Below are positions 54,848 through 64,000 of a stretch of 64,000 nt of DNA, in pieces (the first letter of the stretch is position 1; each line of letters starts with the position of its first letter). Under the pieces are notes generated by a model, which was not told the DNA's origin, made no database searches, and saw nothing but the letters and a program-made list of their open reading frames with translations. Where the stretch lies: assembly GCA_039704465.1 (NCBI GenBank), contig JASFAU010000001.1, positions 744,001 to 808,000 of the forward strand. Reading direction: 5' to 3'. The stretch comes from Plasmodiophora brassicae (lineage: Eukaryota > Endomyxa > Phytomyxea > Plasmodiophorida > Plasmodiophoridae). Position numbers and translations under genes: made by a program.

Positions 54848-56092
54848 ATGGCCATGGATCGCAGTCGCCGCCGAGTCGCGTCGTTTGTTGCAGTGGTCGC
54901 AGTACTGAGCAGGGTTATCGATGCCATTACGCTCCGGTCCAGCGATGCGATTGAGTATAACGTCAGCACTTCCGCTGCCGTTGGCCATTCCAAGCTGCTA
55001 CGCGAGGTAGTCGGTGCATGTGGCGATAACACAGCCGTGCCTCTGCCGACCGTCGGTGGTACCGAGCTAGAACTGATCGTCGAGTTCATCAACGCGTTCG
55101 AAGTGGATGATGTAATACCGTTATCGTTGGGTGCGATGCTTCTACACCCCTGATGAACCGTTGTGCTCCACATCCAGGTTGATGCTGCGTCGCAATGGAT
55201 CAAGGACAGGTTCCTTTCGCTCGGGCTTGACGCCCAGTGCCGGATGCTGGCCGCCGCCACGTACCTGCACATGCCCTCGCTGATCAACGCCACCGTGTCC
55301 CATTGGCGCGCATGGGACGACCTCTCTGCAATGCGCCGAACGCTTCATACGGACGTTTTCGGGATCGTCGTGGACAGAGCCCCCGGCCTTGTCCGTCTCC
55401 GCGGGCTCGCTAAGACGGACAACCAGATGGCAATCGCCAAGGAAATCCACAGTCTTATCGCCTTCGGGGGCAATGCCGTCCTTGTCAATAGGGAAAAGTG
55501 GACTGGCAATCTGACCGTGTTGCACTGGGCCGCGCACGCTGGTGACTATCTGATCGTCGAGCTGCTGCTGAACGTACCGGGGATCGACGTGAATGTGCGC
55601 GACGAAACCCAGAGGACGCCGCTGCACTGGGCCTTGGACTGGGGACGTGGTGACGTTGCCGAGCGTCTCCTAAAGGCCGCCACGATCGACGTCAACGCTC
55701 GCGATGCTTTCGAAAAGACACCGCTTCATTGGGCCTCGCGTTATGGTCAGGTCCAGGTTGTCAAGGTGCTGCTGAAGGCCTCTGCCATCAATGTGAATGC
55801 ACGAGACAGCGACGGCATGACGCCACTGCACAGGGCCGTCTCTCATGGCAATACCGGTATAGTAGCCGTGCTCGTGAATGCACCCAGGATCAATCTTGGT
55901 GCGATGGACAACGACAACCTAACGGCACTGGACTGGGCCTTCGCATTTGGCTTCGGTCAAATCGTCCAGCTACTCAAGCCACGATATCATATCCCCACGT
56001 TCACTTCGCCCGGCTGGGAATCATCGCGTGCTGGCAAGAAAGCGACCGGCGCCATCTTCAAGAAGCTGTTTCTGAAGAAACGCACCACGTAA
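54848..56092 (+). CDS. Skp1-like/BTB domain fused to ankyrin repeats
   Basis: Two exons, 54848-55111 and 55178-56092, joined in phase 0 across a 66 nt intron, total 392 residues. Residues 25-150 resemble Skp1/elongin-C: ITLRSSDAIEYNVS, VPLPTVGGTELELIVEFINA and MLAAATYLHMPSLINATV. Residues 210-345 are four or so ankyrin repeats (TVLHWAAHAGDYLIVELLLN, TPLHWALDWGRGDVAERLLK, TPLHWASRYGQVQVVKVLLK, TPLHRAVSHGNTGIVAVLVN). The tail is basic. Before the Skp1-like part, residues 9-23 are hydrophobic (VASFVAVVAVLSRVI) and could be a signal peptide or membrane anchor, which would be odd for a Skp1 fold. Related ankyrin genes lie at 58615-59556 and 59597-59965. Confidence 0.75.
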
Positions 56093-56247
56093 ACAATGCG
56101 CGAGTCGTGCTAATCTTTGTCAAAGTGCTGTCACTGTGTATGAAGAGAAAGTATAAACATGACACTTGGGTGGCTCCGTCTGTATGCACGCATGTGAGCT
56201 GATCAGTTCTCGTAGTTGACGTCCGGGCATGCGTCACGGCTGATGGA

Positions 56248-57969
56248 TCAGGTGAGCGGAGAGCGGTAGTCAGGAAACGAGACCGCTACGTACCTCGGGA
56301 TCATGGGCTGGAGCATCTCTTGGAAAGCGGACAGAGGGCACAGGTCGTTGTCGAGCGGGCACGGCTCCGGGAACCGAAGGACTTTGCCGTTGTACACGAA
56401 ACGAACGAAGTACGCGGACCTGTCCTTCTTGGACTGGATCAGCTCGATGGACATGTAAGATCCGCTGCAACGGAGCCGTCGTTAGTAACGCGATGGATGG
56501 TATTTCCAACGCAGAGCGGGACGTACTAGGGCGGCCAGAGGGTCGGGGTGTTACCCAACGCCGACAGAAGCATCATCATCGGGGTCGTATCATGCCCGCT
56601 GAACACATAGAAGCTCTTGCCTTCGCCCTGGACGCCCAGCGTCATCCTGTCGTTGATGTTCCTGAGGAGGGGGCCGACCGTGGCCTGGCCGGCCGTAATC
56701 CGATCTGGGAACCCGTTCAGGTAGTTGACCTCGAACAGCCCCTGATTGCGGCCTGTCAGTCGCCGGCTCCCGATCCACAGCAGGTGGCCGTCAGTCGACG
56801 AACCTCGACTGACGTGGCGTCCATGATCTCCTCGGTGATCCCAACTGGCATTGGGTCCCCCCGGCAGGACGAAACGGCCAGACAGTCAAACCAGTGCAGG
56901 TTGACGCTGGACAGAGGCATGCCGGCGATCGCGGCCAGTTCCTTGAGCAGGGGCAGCGTCGTCCCCATGTAATGGGTGAGGAAGGCCGTCGAGCGTCCTG
57001 CCTGTGAGGCCAACGGACCGGCGCTCGGGCAGGCGTACGGGTTCGAGAACGGGACAGTCGTAGGCGCCGCCGGGACCGTCCACATATCTATTGCCGAAGA
57101 CGGGCCTTGTTCCGCGTCCTTGAAGACCGTCTCCAGGAACGCCTGTCCGGACAGAATCGTCCTTTCCGTGTCGGTTACTTCGAACTGGACCTGACAAGGT
57201 GCGAGTCAGATCGGGTTATCGGTACCTGCCTTGGCCGTACCCTGTTGTCCTTCAGGCACTGGTTGCCCAGCAGGCGGTCCCCGTATGCATCCTTGAAGAT
57301 GCCGCCGAGGACTTGCATCTGGCGAAGGCCCTTCAGCGTCAGCTGAGCCACTTCGCAGGTGCCGTTGAACGGGTGCCTGGTGATGCGACGGTGAGATGGG
57401 CCCAACACCCGTTTCAAGACAGGCTTACACGAGACTTCGCTCTCGGAATCGAACCGCTTGAGACTGCGACCAGCGGGTTTAGAGGACCAAACAAACGGGT
57501 CGTCTCACGACGACTGACCTTGCAGAACTTTCCGGAAGACGTTGGCTGGGATAGCGATGTCACACGGTCGCATTCGTAGACGGTGTTCTGCTGCCCAGGC
57601 CAGCATTGCCTGCAAGAATAGCGCGCGTCACGAGGGCATGTCGTTTGCGCCGATGAGCATGGCTTACGTTCCCTCGGCGAAGAACCGGTCGCCGTGCCTC
57701 AGGAACGCGTGCACTTGGACGACCTCGTACTTGCGACTGTCAAGCGTTGGAATCGCCAAGTCTTTCACAGCGCCGGCGTTGTCAGGGTCGACTCCACCTA
57801 TTCCGTTTCGGGTGCCAGCGTTGAGACCCAGGGTAGTCGTCGGAGGATTCGTGCCATCCTTACAGGTTGGCCGGTTGAGCAGCTCGGGCTTCGTGACGAG
57901 TTCGACCGCACCGACCCGGTTGGCGGCCGCGATCGCAAGCACGGCAGTAACGATGAACGTGGGAGACAT
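56248..57969 (-). CDS. Secreted histidine acid phosphatase
   Basis: Six exons on the minus strand: 57969-57668, 57609-57519, 57456-57241, 57190-56800, 56752-56527 and 56464-56248, total 480 residues. The start MSPTFIVTAVLAIAAANRVG is a signal peptide. The catalytic phosphate-binding motif is RHGDR (HAFLRHGDRF), where the His forms the phosphohistidine. QLTLKGLRQMQVLGGIFKDA and DTERTILSGQAFLETVF follow. The second catalytic motif is HD in FSGHDTTPMMMLL, and the C-terminus has PPYGSYMSIELI. The product belongs to branch 2 of the histidine phosphatases (prostatic/lysosomal acid phosphatase, multiple inositol polyphosphate phosphatase). It acts in the secretory pathway, lysosome or outside the cell. 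No C-terminal membrane anchor is seen. The intron at 57457-57518 has an alternative acceptor that breaks frame and was rejected. Confidence 0.88.
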
Positions 57970-58614
57970 GACGTTGGCGTCTTCGGCGAGGCGTTTTACA
58001 CACTGGCGGGCAACCTGCAGAACGACCACATCATCATCGGCATCGGTGCACGGAAGCGCTCGAGCGTCTTCTCGAACCTGTCGGCTCCGGACCCGGTGAC
58101 CTTCTCGAACGCGATCGATTTGGAATGTGACCTATCGGGATGGCCGGATGCCGCGTGTCGCCTCGCGCAAACGTGCGCGATATCCGGGTCGGCGCGCGCC
58201 CCTATCCACGCTGCTGCTCGCGGCTCGCCCATATCAGCGCGCGCCTGCACCGCCCCCGCTGTCGGTTGCGAATCTCCTCCTGCGCCCTCAAGCGATGGCC
58301 ACAATCTCCGATATCTCGGCACTGGGCAGAAATCTCGCCCTGCCAACGGGAGCTGCTGCCGTCTGCTGACACAGTCGTAAGTAGGCAGATCAGGTGGGCG
58401 TCGATGTCCCGGGGTCGGCAGGTCTGCGGTGCGGCCGTGGCGCAGGGCCCGGGCCGGCCCGAGTCAGACAGTGGCGCAGTTTCGGGCTGCGCAGAATTCT
58501 CTGACAGAGCCCGGCCGTCGGCCGACCTGCGCTCGCAGTCGGTACTTGGTTTTGCAAGTTCGTACGGGTATCTCGCTGGCGTTTTAACGAACCCCACGAG
58601 CGTCCCGACCCGGA
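57970..58614. other. Divergent intergenic region
   Basis: 645 bp between the acid phosphatase and the secreted ankyrin gene, transcribed away from each other. It is GC-rich. Overlapping ORFs on both strands lack features and are not called. Confidence 0.4.
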
Positions 58615-59556
58615 ATGTCGTTCGGCAACCGCGTCCCAGCCTGGCTTATGTTGTCGTCGTTCATCCTGATCGCCACTCGCAATGGCTTCACCGTGCGCGC
58701 TAATGACGACGAGGACCATGACGACGCCAGCACGTCCGCCGACGTCATGACCGAGGAGTTTGGCGACGACAACGCGTCCACGATCCCGTCTTACGTCGAC
58801 TACGCCGAGATGAAGCTGATCGTGGAGTCCATCAACAATATGACCGCCATGGCAGTGCTGCGTCGGGCGGCCGACACCCACAACAAGAACGCCATCGTCG
58901 AGCGCATTGCCGAGCTGATCGCCCTGGGAGGCCCGTCTGACTTGATCAACTACGCGCGGTGGGACGCCGATTACAGGAACGTATTGCACTGGGCCGTGCG
59001 CTGTCGCCAAGAATCGGTTGTCAGGTTGCTCGTTCGCGTTCTCCATGGGATTAACGCCAACGTCCAAGACTCTGACGGGAAGACACCGCTGCACTGGGCA
59101 GCTGAGCAGGGATATTCGCAAATCGCCCAGCATCTCCTGGGATCCACTAACATCATTGTCAACGCACGCGACAGTTCGGGCAGGTCGCCGCTTCACCTGG
59201 CCGCTAAGAACGGGTACAATGACCTGGTCACGCTGCTCGTAAAGGACTCGGATATCGATGTCAATGCGCAGGACGACGAGGACGTGACGCCGCTGCACAA
59301 GGCTGCGATAGAAGGACGGGGCAACGTTATCCTATCGCTGCTGCGAGCCGAGGGCAAGATCAACGCCTACGTGAGGGACGGCCAGGGCAGGACGGCGTTG
59401 GATTGGGCTCGCCTCTACCTGTTCGACAGAATCGCTGCGCAGATCGAGGCACATATGAAGGAGCACCCCGAGCCTGAACTTGCCCGACGCATCGCCGGCG
59501 TGGCCAGGCGGTTCAGCGGAAGCTTACGGAACCTGTTGAGGACGACCAGCTCGTGA
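58615..59556 (+). CDS. Ankyrin-repeat protein with signal peptide
   Basis: A single uninterrupted frame of 313 codons. The start MSFGNRVPAWLMLSSFILIA resembles a signal peptide, and an acidic stretch (NDDEDHDDAS) follows. Residues 60-110 (MKLIVESINNMT, AIVERIAELIALGG) resemble the corresponding part of the Skp1-ankyrin protein at 54848. Four ankyrin repeats follow (NVLHWAVRCRQESVVRLLV, TPLHWAAEQGYSQIAQHLLG, SPLHLAAKNGYNDLVTLLVK, TPLHKAAIEGRGNVILSLLR) and then a basic tail. Ankyrin repeats are usually cytosolic, so a secreted or luminal form would be unusual. Function is unknown. Confidence 0.75.
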   Translation: MSFGNRVPAWLMLSSFILIATRNGFTVRANDDEDHDDASTSADVMTEEFGDDNASTIPSYVDYAEMKLIVESINNMTAMAVLRRAADTHNKNAIVERIAELIALGGPSDLINYARWDADYRNVLHWAVRCRQESVVRLLVRVLHGINANVQDSDGKTPLHWAAEQGYSQIAQHLLGSTNIIVNARDSSGRSPLHLAAKNGYNDLVTLLVKDSDIDVNAQDDEDVTPLHKAAIEGRGNVILSLLRAEGKINAYVRDGQGRTALDWARLYLFDRIAAQIEAHMKEHPEPELARRIAGVARRFSGSLRNLLRTTSS

Positions 59557-59596
59557 TACGAACGCGTGCGCCCATCTGGACAATACATGTCTAACG

Positions 59597-59965
59597 ATGG
59601 TCGTGCACGGCGTCGCCCGTACCGACTTGGAACGGGTCGTTCAGTTCGTCAATGCTACGAGTGTGCAGCAGGAGGGCAGCGTAATGTCAACCAGCGATCC
59701 TGTCGTGGTCAACGACTAACGGGTCGCGTCAGCAGGTCGACCGTGTTGCCTATGGAGCACGTACGGGCTGGAGGCGATGGGGCTCGAGACGCAGGGCCGT
59801 ACGCGCATCGTCGCGCTGCTGCTGAATGCACCTGGGATCAACGTTTACGCCCGTGGCCGGCGCGGCAAGACGGCAATGGAATGGGCCATGGCCTTCGACT
59901 TCCCTGACGTCGCGTCCATGCTCGACGTGCACACGTGCTGGGGCCTGCTCTGGGACCGCGCCTGA
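59597..59965 (+). pseudogene. Decayed ankyrin gene copy
   Basis: An ATG at 59597 opens a frame with LERVVQFVNATSVQ, similar to the pre-ankyrin segments of the two neighbouring genes, but it stops after 40 codons. A second frame from 59757 resumes with one ankyrin-like repeat (TRIVALLLNAPGINVYARGR, then EWAMAFDFPDVASML) and stops at 59965. No splice pair restores a long product. It is most likely a truncated, decaying third member of the cluster; a short two-exon gene is less likely. Confidence 0.55.
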
Positions 59966-59996
59966 TGATCCAACATGGCCGCGATACCGTTTGGGT

Positions 59997-62900
59997 TCAT
60001 TCATTGACGGGCGGTTGTGCCCCGCCGGCGACGTTGTCGCTGTCAATCGAGATGCGCCTGCTCTGCGACCTGGACGGCACATCGCTGCTACCGGCGGCGC
60101 CGCCGTCGAACTCGACGCTGCTGATCGGCGGCACGCTGGACACGAGCGACGACATCCGGGACATCATGGGCGTCTGCGGCTGCGACCCCTGCCGGGACCT
60201 GCCGGGCAGCCTGGTCGTCGTCGTCGTCGTCGGTGTCGTCGTCGCCTGGTCCCGTATCGATGTCAGCGTCGTCCCTTGCTTCCCTCGGCGCAGCAACGTC
60301 GCCTCGTTGGCCAGGCGGACGGCCTGGGCCACCATCCGCGTGCGCATGTCCTCTTCCGACATCCGGCTGCGCTCCATCGCCAGCGTCGCCTGGTGCAGCT
60401 GACGGGACATGACGTCGGTGGACTTGGCCAGCGTGCCCAGGGCGTCCGCCGTCCTCGCCCGGACGACCCGGGTCATCGCGGCGGCGTTGTCGACCTCGCT
60501 GGACAGCTTGGTCGTCAGCGAGTCGATGGCGGCGTACAGGTGCTCCTTCTCCGACGACCACTCGTTGGCCATCTTCCTGAACTCGCTCTGGACCGCCCGC
60601 AGCTTCTGCTTCAGGTCGTCGGCCGCCTTCTCCATCAGCGACCGCTTCTGCTCGAACTTCTCGAAGCACAGCTGGAGCTTGGCGTTGTGCGTCGCGACCA
60701 GCGCCGCGATGCGCTCCTCGGTCGCCGTCTTCTCCTGCTCGGCGAGAGTGTCCAGTTTCGCCTCGTACTCCTGTCGGAGCTTCGACGCCACCAGGTCGTA
60801 CTTCTCCTGCATGCGCTCCAGCTTCGCCTTCCACGCGTTGCCCGTGTCGACCACCTTCTCCCGCATCGCCGCCAGCTTCTTCTGCATCAGGGCGACATCC
60901 TCGGCGCCGTCCTTGCCCTTCCGGGACGATCTCTCGCTGCTGCCAGCGTCACTAACACTGTCGGAACGTCCGACCGCATCCTGGGACGGCTCATGGCGAT
61001 GTTTCATGACGATGTCGTCTCCTCGTTGGATGCGGTACGCCATCAACCGAGGGAACTCGCTGACGTCCAACGGAATGGGGAGGATGCCCAGCGATCGGGC
61101 CGCGACGCGCAGGTCGGCGATCGTGATGGGCCGGCCCCGAGCGGCATTGCCCGCCTCCCGGTACATCTGCAGGATGTGCAGGTCGGTGACGTTGATGTCG
61201 ATCTGGTGGATGACGACCTCGAAGTCGTTCAGCGTCAGGACGACGTCGCTGCGCCCGTCGACGTACTTGACGGCGTGCTGGTGCAGAGCGGCCTGCAACT
61301 CGCTCGACAGGCGGTCGTCCTCGGCGCGCAAAGCGTCCCAGATGATCTCGATGCAGTCGTCCAGGTCCATGAACTGGTCGGTCCCCTTGTAGGCCGTCGT
61401 GGTCGGCGACGTGAAACTTCGCGCCACGCTCAGGACCTTCGACCGTGCACGTAGGTTCCGCTGCAGGCCGTCCAGGGCTTCGCTGTCGAACTGGTGCAAC
61501 AGCCGGGAGACGACATCGCAGACGGTGTCGACGTCGACCCAGCAAACGCCCTGGCAGTTGTCCACGATGCAGTCGAACGGCCCGGCCGCGTACAATCGCA
61601 GGGCCTCGTGCACGGTCAGCGCCGCGTCGACGACGCGCTGGGGGGCCGGCCCGGACACGAAGCGCAGGAACATGCGGATGCGGGCGCTGTCGGCTCGATA
61701 CCGGTTCAGGTTGTACGCCAGGTCCATCAGGTCCAGTTCCGCACTGCGGGACGCCGTCAGTGTTGCAGTCGCGCAGTCCGTCGCTGCGCGCGCTTGTACC
61801 TGTCGCGGAGGCTGTGCTGGGACAGGTAGTAGTCGTAGACGACCTCGGGGAACGACAGCGGCACGAGGCCGCGACGCGCATAGTGCCAGTCGTAGTCGCC
61901 CTTGACGAGCATGACCTGGTTCGTCCACTTCAGCAGCTTGGCGCGGGGTATCTCCTGGCGGAAGTGCGACGCGTGCACCTGCGTGCCTGGCGGATCAGCG
62001 CGAGAGGTGCGTCCACGCGCGCGCAGCATGTACCTCGGGCGCGCACTGGAACAACCTGCGAAGCGGTTCCGGGACCTCGCCTGTCTCGGCAGCCGCTGCC
62101 GGCTCGGGTGCCTTTGTCGACTGCGCCATCGCTTCCGACCCTTGCTCGGTCTTACGACGCGACAGGTTGCCGCGTACGAGACGCTGGATTCGGATGGCGG
62201 CACTCGCTGCCGTTTCGATATCGACGCCCGGTCGCAGAATCGACTGTGCATTGCAGGTCAGTAGCAGAAGGCGGGTATAGCGGTTGACGGGTCGTACCTC
62301 GATGGCAGCTTGAGCGCCTTCCTCATCCGGAACCGTTGGCAGATCCTGTACCTTGATGGACTGAAGCCTGGACAGCTTCCTGCTGCCGGGTGTGGACTTC
62401 GCATCGACTTTCGCCTGCCATTCCCTGGCGAACTTCAGGTCGAGGTCGCGCTGGGCGATCGTCTCGTTCGCGGCCTGCAACGCTCGCTGCATGGCCGTGC
62501 GACCGTCCATCAGGTCGGCTAGCTTCACCGATAGGTCTTCCAGGGCGACCTCCATCTGTCGAGCGGCGCGCTGCTGCACCTTGAGGGCGTCGTCGCGCTT
62601 CGACACCTCCTCCTCCATCTGCGTCTGCATCGTCGACAGCATCTGCTCTCGTTGCACCAAGTGCCCACGAAGCTCCTCGCATTCCTGCCAGATCCGTAAC
62701 CTCTCATCAGCCAGCACAGCCGCGTCCGCCTGCTGTTGCGAGCTGATCGCCAGCAAGCGCGCTCGATACTCCGTCCTGGCGCTGTCCAGCTCCTGCCGCA
62801 TGGCCCTGTCCATGATCCGTTGTCGGACGCGGCGCTCTTGGGTGCACAGGTCGGCCAGGAGCGTGCCCCGCTCGGACGTGTGCGCCGTGACCTGCCGGAT

Positions 62901-63743
62901 CAGGTCGCTTAACGCCGTCTCCAGGACGGACGCGATGAACTTGTCGCGGTCGCCGTCGTCCTTGATATCGTTCGCCATCGCGAGCTTCTTCTCGAACCAG
63001 GTCGACAGCGTGACCACCTCTCGTCGTTGTGCCTGCGCCTTCTCCTGTACGACGCGTTACAATGAATCCCCCATCCGAATCGTACAGTGCCCTCCCGGGT
63101 TTACCCTTGTCAATGGCAGATGCCGACTGCTACGACTGCCATGGGTCCGGCCAGGGATGAGCTCATCGGGAACGCGACCTTCCGGTCGCACGAACGCGTC
63201 CATCTTCCTGGCGAGCTCCGCTGAATTCGGTCGCGGCAGCCGAAGACGATGACGTTTCGTGGGCGGTGGGCGATCCGTGACGGGGACCCGTTTCTGCTCC
63301 GACAGACGTGTGCGCTCGCCGTCGGCCAGGTTAGCGGCCGCCGGGACGGCCATGGCCAGATGGGGAGCAGCGCCGCCATCGGGGACCACGACAACGGCTT
63401 TCGCCAAGGATCGAACGTGAAGAGGAGACTCGGGCGTATTATTATCGTTAACTGGGCCCCATTGCAACATCGAACGTTGTCGGTCAACAGGTTCCGGCCC
63501 TCGGTATGTGGCTAACGGGAAGAGGAGGGGAGGCGTTAACGACCCGATGCTTCGCTGGCCGGACAACGATCGTCGATGAGATCGCAGGACGGAGAGGCGG
63601 CGGTTCGGTCGTGGCGTTAGCCCCTGGAATGGTTCCGCCAGGGCGGTGTCGGCGTCGGATGGCGCATACGGTGGCGGGTCGCGACCGGCAGGCCCGATCA
63701 ACAGATTCAGTTGCAGGGGAGGGACGATGCTTGGCGACGACAT
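59997..63743 (-). CDS. Long coiled-coil protein with probable IQ motif
   Basis: Four exons on the minus strand: 63743-63105, 63044-62034, 61978-61800 and 61743-59997, total 1191 residues; all junctions are in phase. The N-terminal 210 residues are Pro/Arg-rich and disordered-looking. Then come coiled coil (about 215-440, with QQQADAAVLADERLRIWQEC) and an IQ-like calmodulin-binding motif (SAAIRIQRLVRGNLSRRK). A globular segment without a recognised family follows (LAYNLNRYRADSARIRMFLR, ITIADLRVAARSLGILPIPL), then more coiled coil (900-1100) and a Ser-rich tail. The ATG at 63743 is used, because the frame upstream opens only at a TTG. The architecture suggests a calmodulin-linked cytoskeletal or axonemal protein, but no orthologue was identified. 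Confidence 0.75.
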
Positions 63744-64000
63744 GCCGCCTTGCAACTCGCCCGGTTAGGTCCAGGGTACCAGACGATCGTCGCAATTACG
63801 TCAAGCCGCCGTGTTGGATTTGTGTCCGCAGAATCGCGAACGTGTGTCGCAACGGAGTGTGAACTGCATTTGAACGCGCAACCCAGAGGCAGTTCACGAC
63901 GGTGCGAACTGCACTCGGGTGTACGCACGCTCGGGCATTGTGCACCCCGTCGGACTGCTGTCTGGACCAGGAACGATTGCGGTACCTTGGAACGTACTGC
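63744..64000. other. Upstream flank at window end
   Basis: Promoter side of the coiled-coil/IQ gene; nothing further is recognised. Confidence 0.4.

Noticed and set aside
60088..61881. Alternative-frame ORFs of 248-327 codons over the IQ coiled-coil gene
   Set aside because: The minus-strand frame called has coiled-coil heptads and phase-consistent splicing; the others are Arg/Gly/Pro-rich shadows.
1..64000. Mobile elements, CRISPR arrays, rRNA genes
   Set aside because: No reverse transcriptase, transposase, integrase, regularly spaced short repeats, or rRNA-like sequence was seen on either strand.

Overview
This window is nuclear DNA from a GC-rich, compact, flagellated unicellular eukaryote. 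The evidence is spliceosomal introns in most genes, actin, an Arp2/3 subunit, IFT46, eIF4G, MPP-beta, a TOM5-like peptide, dymeclin and an MPP6-like exosome factor. Introns are very short (47-75 nt in every model here) and use GT-AG. The animal-type heme peroxidase domains and class C receptor membrane domains suggest an Amorphea/opisthokont-side protist, but I cannot place it further. There is no operon, CRISPR array, transposase or reverse transcriptase. Split genes are listed as one CDS each, with exon coordinates in the evidence; nearly all models were joined by phase and exon-length arithmetic.

Layout: 0-3 kb holds the end of an AlkB-like 2OG-Fe(II) oxygenase gene and an SH3 protein. 3-11 kb holds two convergent paralogues of an unusual receptor, animal heme peroxidase + DOMON + seven-helix class C GPCR core + coiled-coil tail, with a decayed third copy between them. 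12-20 kb holds eIF4G (PAM2 motif and RS region), methionyl-tRNA synthetase with an EMAPII-like C-terminus, and a cytochrome b5 front-end desaturase. 20-28.9 kb holds a MmgE/PrpD dehydratase, an unknown protein with a possible mitochondrial presequence, dymeclin and a PP2C phosphatase. 30.8-34 kb holds a TOM5-like microgene, an orphan secreted protein and MPP-beta.

34-45.4 kb is a large inverted duplication. Arms of about 2.2 kb each carry an intronless actin gene encoding the same 375-residue protein, and they enclose ARPC1 (Arp2/3), IFT46 and a PDRG1-like gene. 45.5-64 kb holds two very long coiled-coil proteins (one with a probable IQ motif), an MPP6-like exosome factor, a WD-type propeller protein, a cystathionine gamma-lyase-type enzyme, a SET/SMYD-like protein, a histidine acid phosphatase, and a small family of ankyrin proteins (one fused to a Skp1-like domain, one secreted, one decayed).

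The most interesting item is the peroxidase-DOMON-7TM receptor pair. It looks like a redox- or peroxide-related sensor built on a GPCR chassis. One paralogue keeps the distal catalytic histidine and the other has lost it. The actin-ARPC1-IFT46-actin block is the second notable feature, because the actin coding regions are almost identical while the rest of the arms has diverged.
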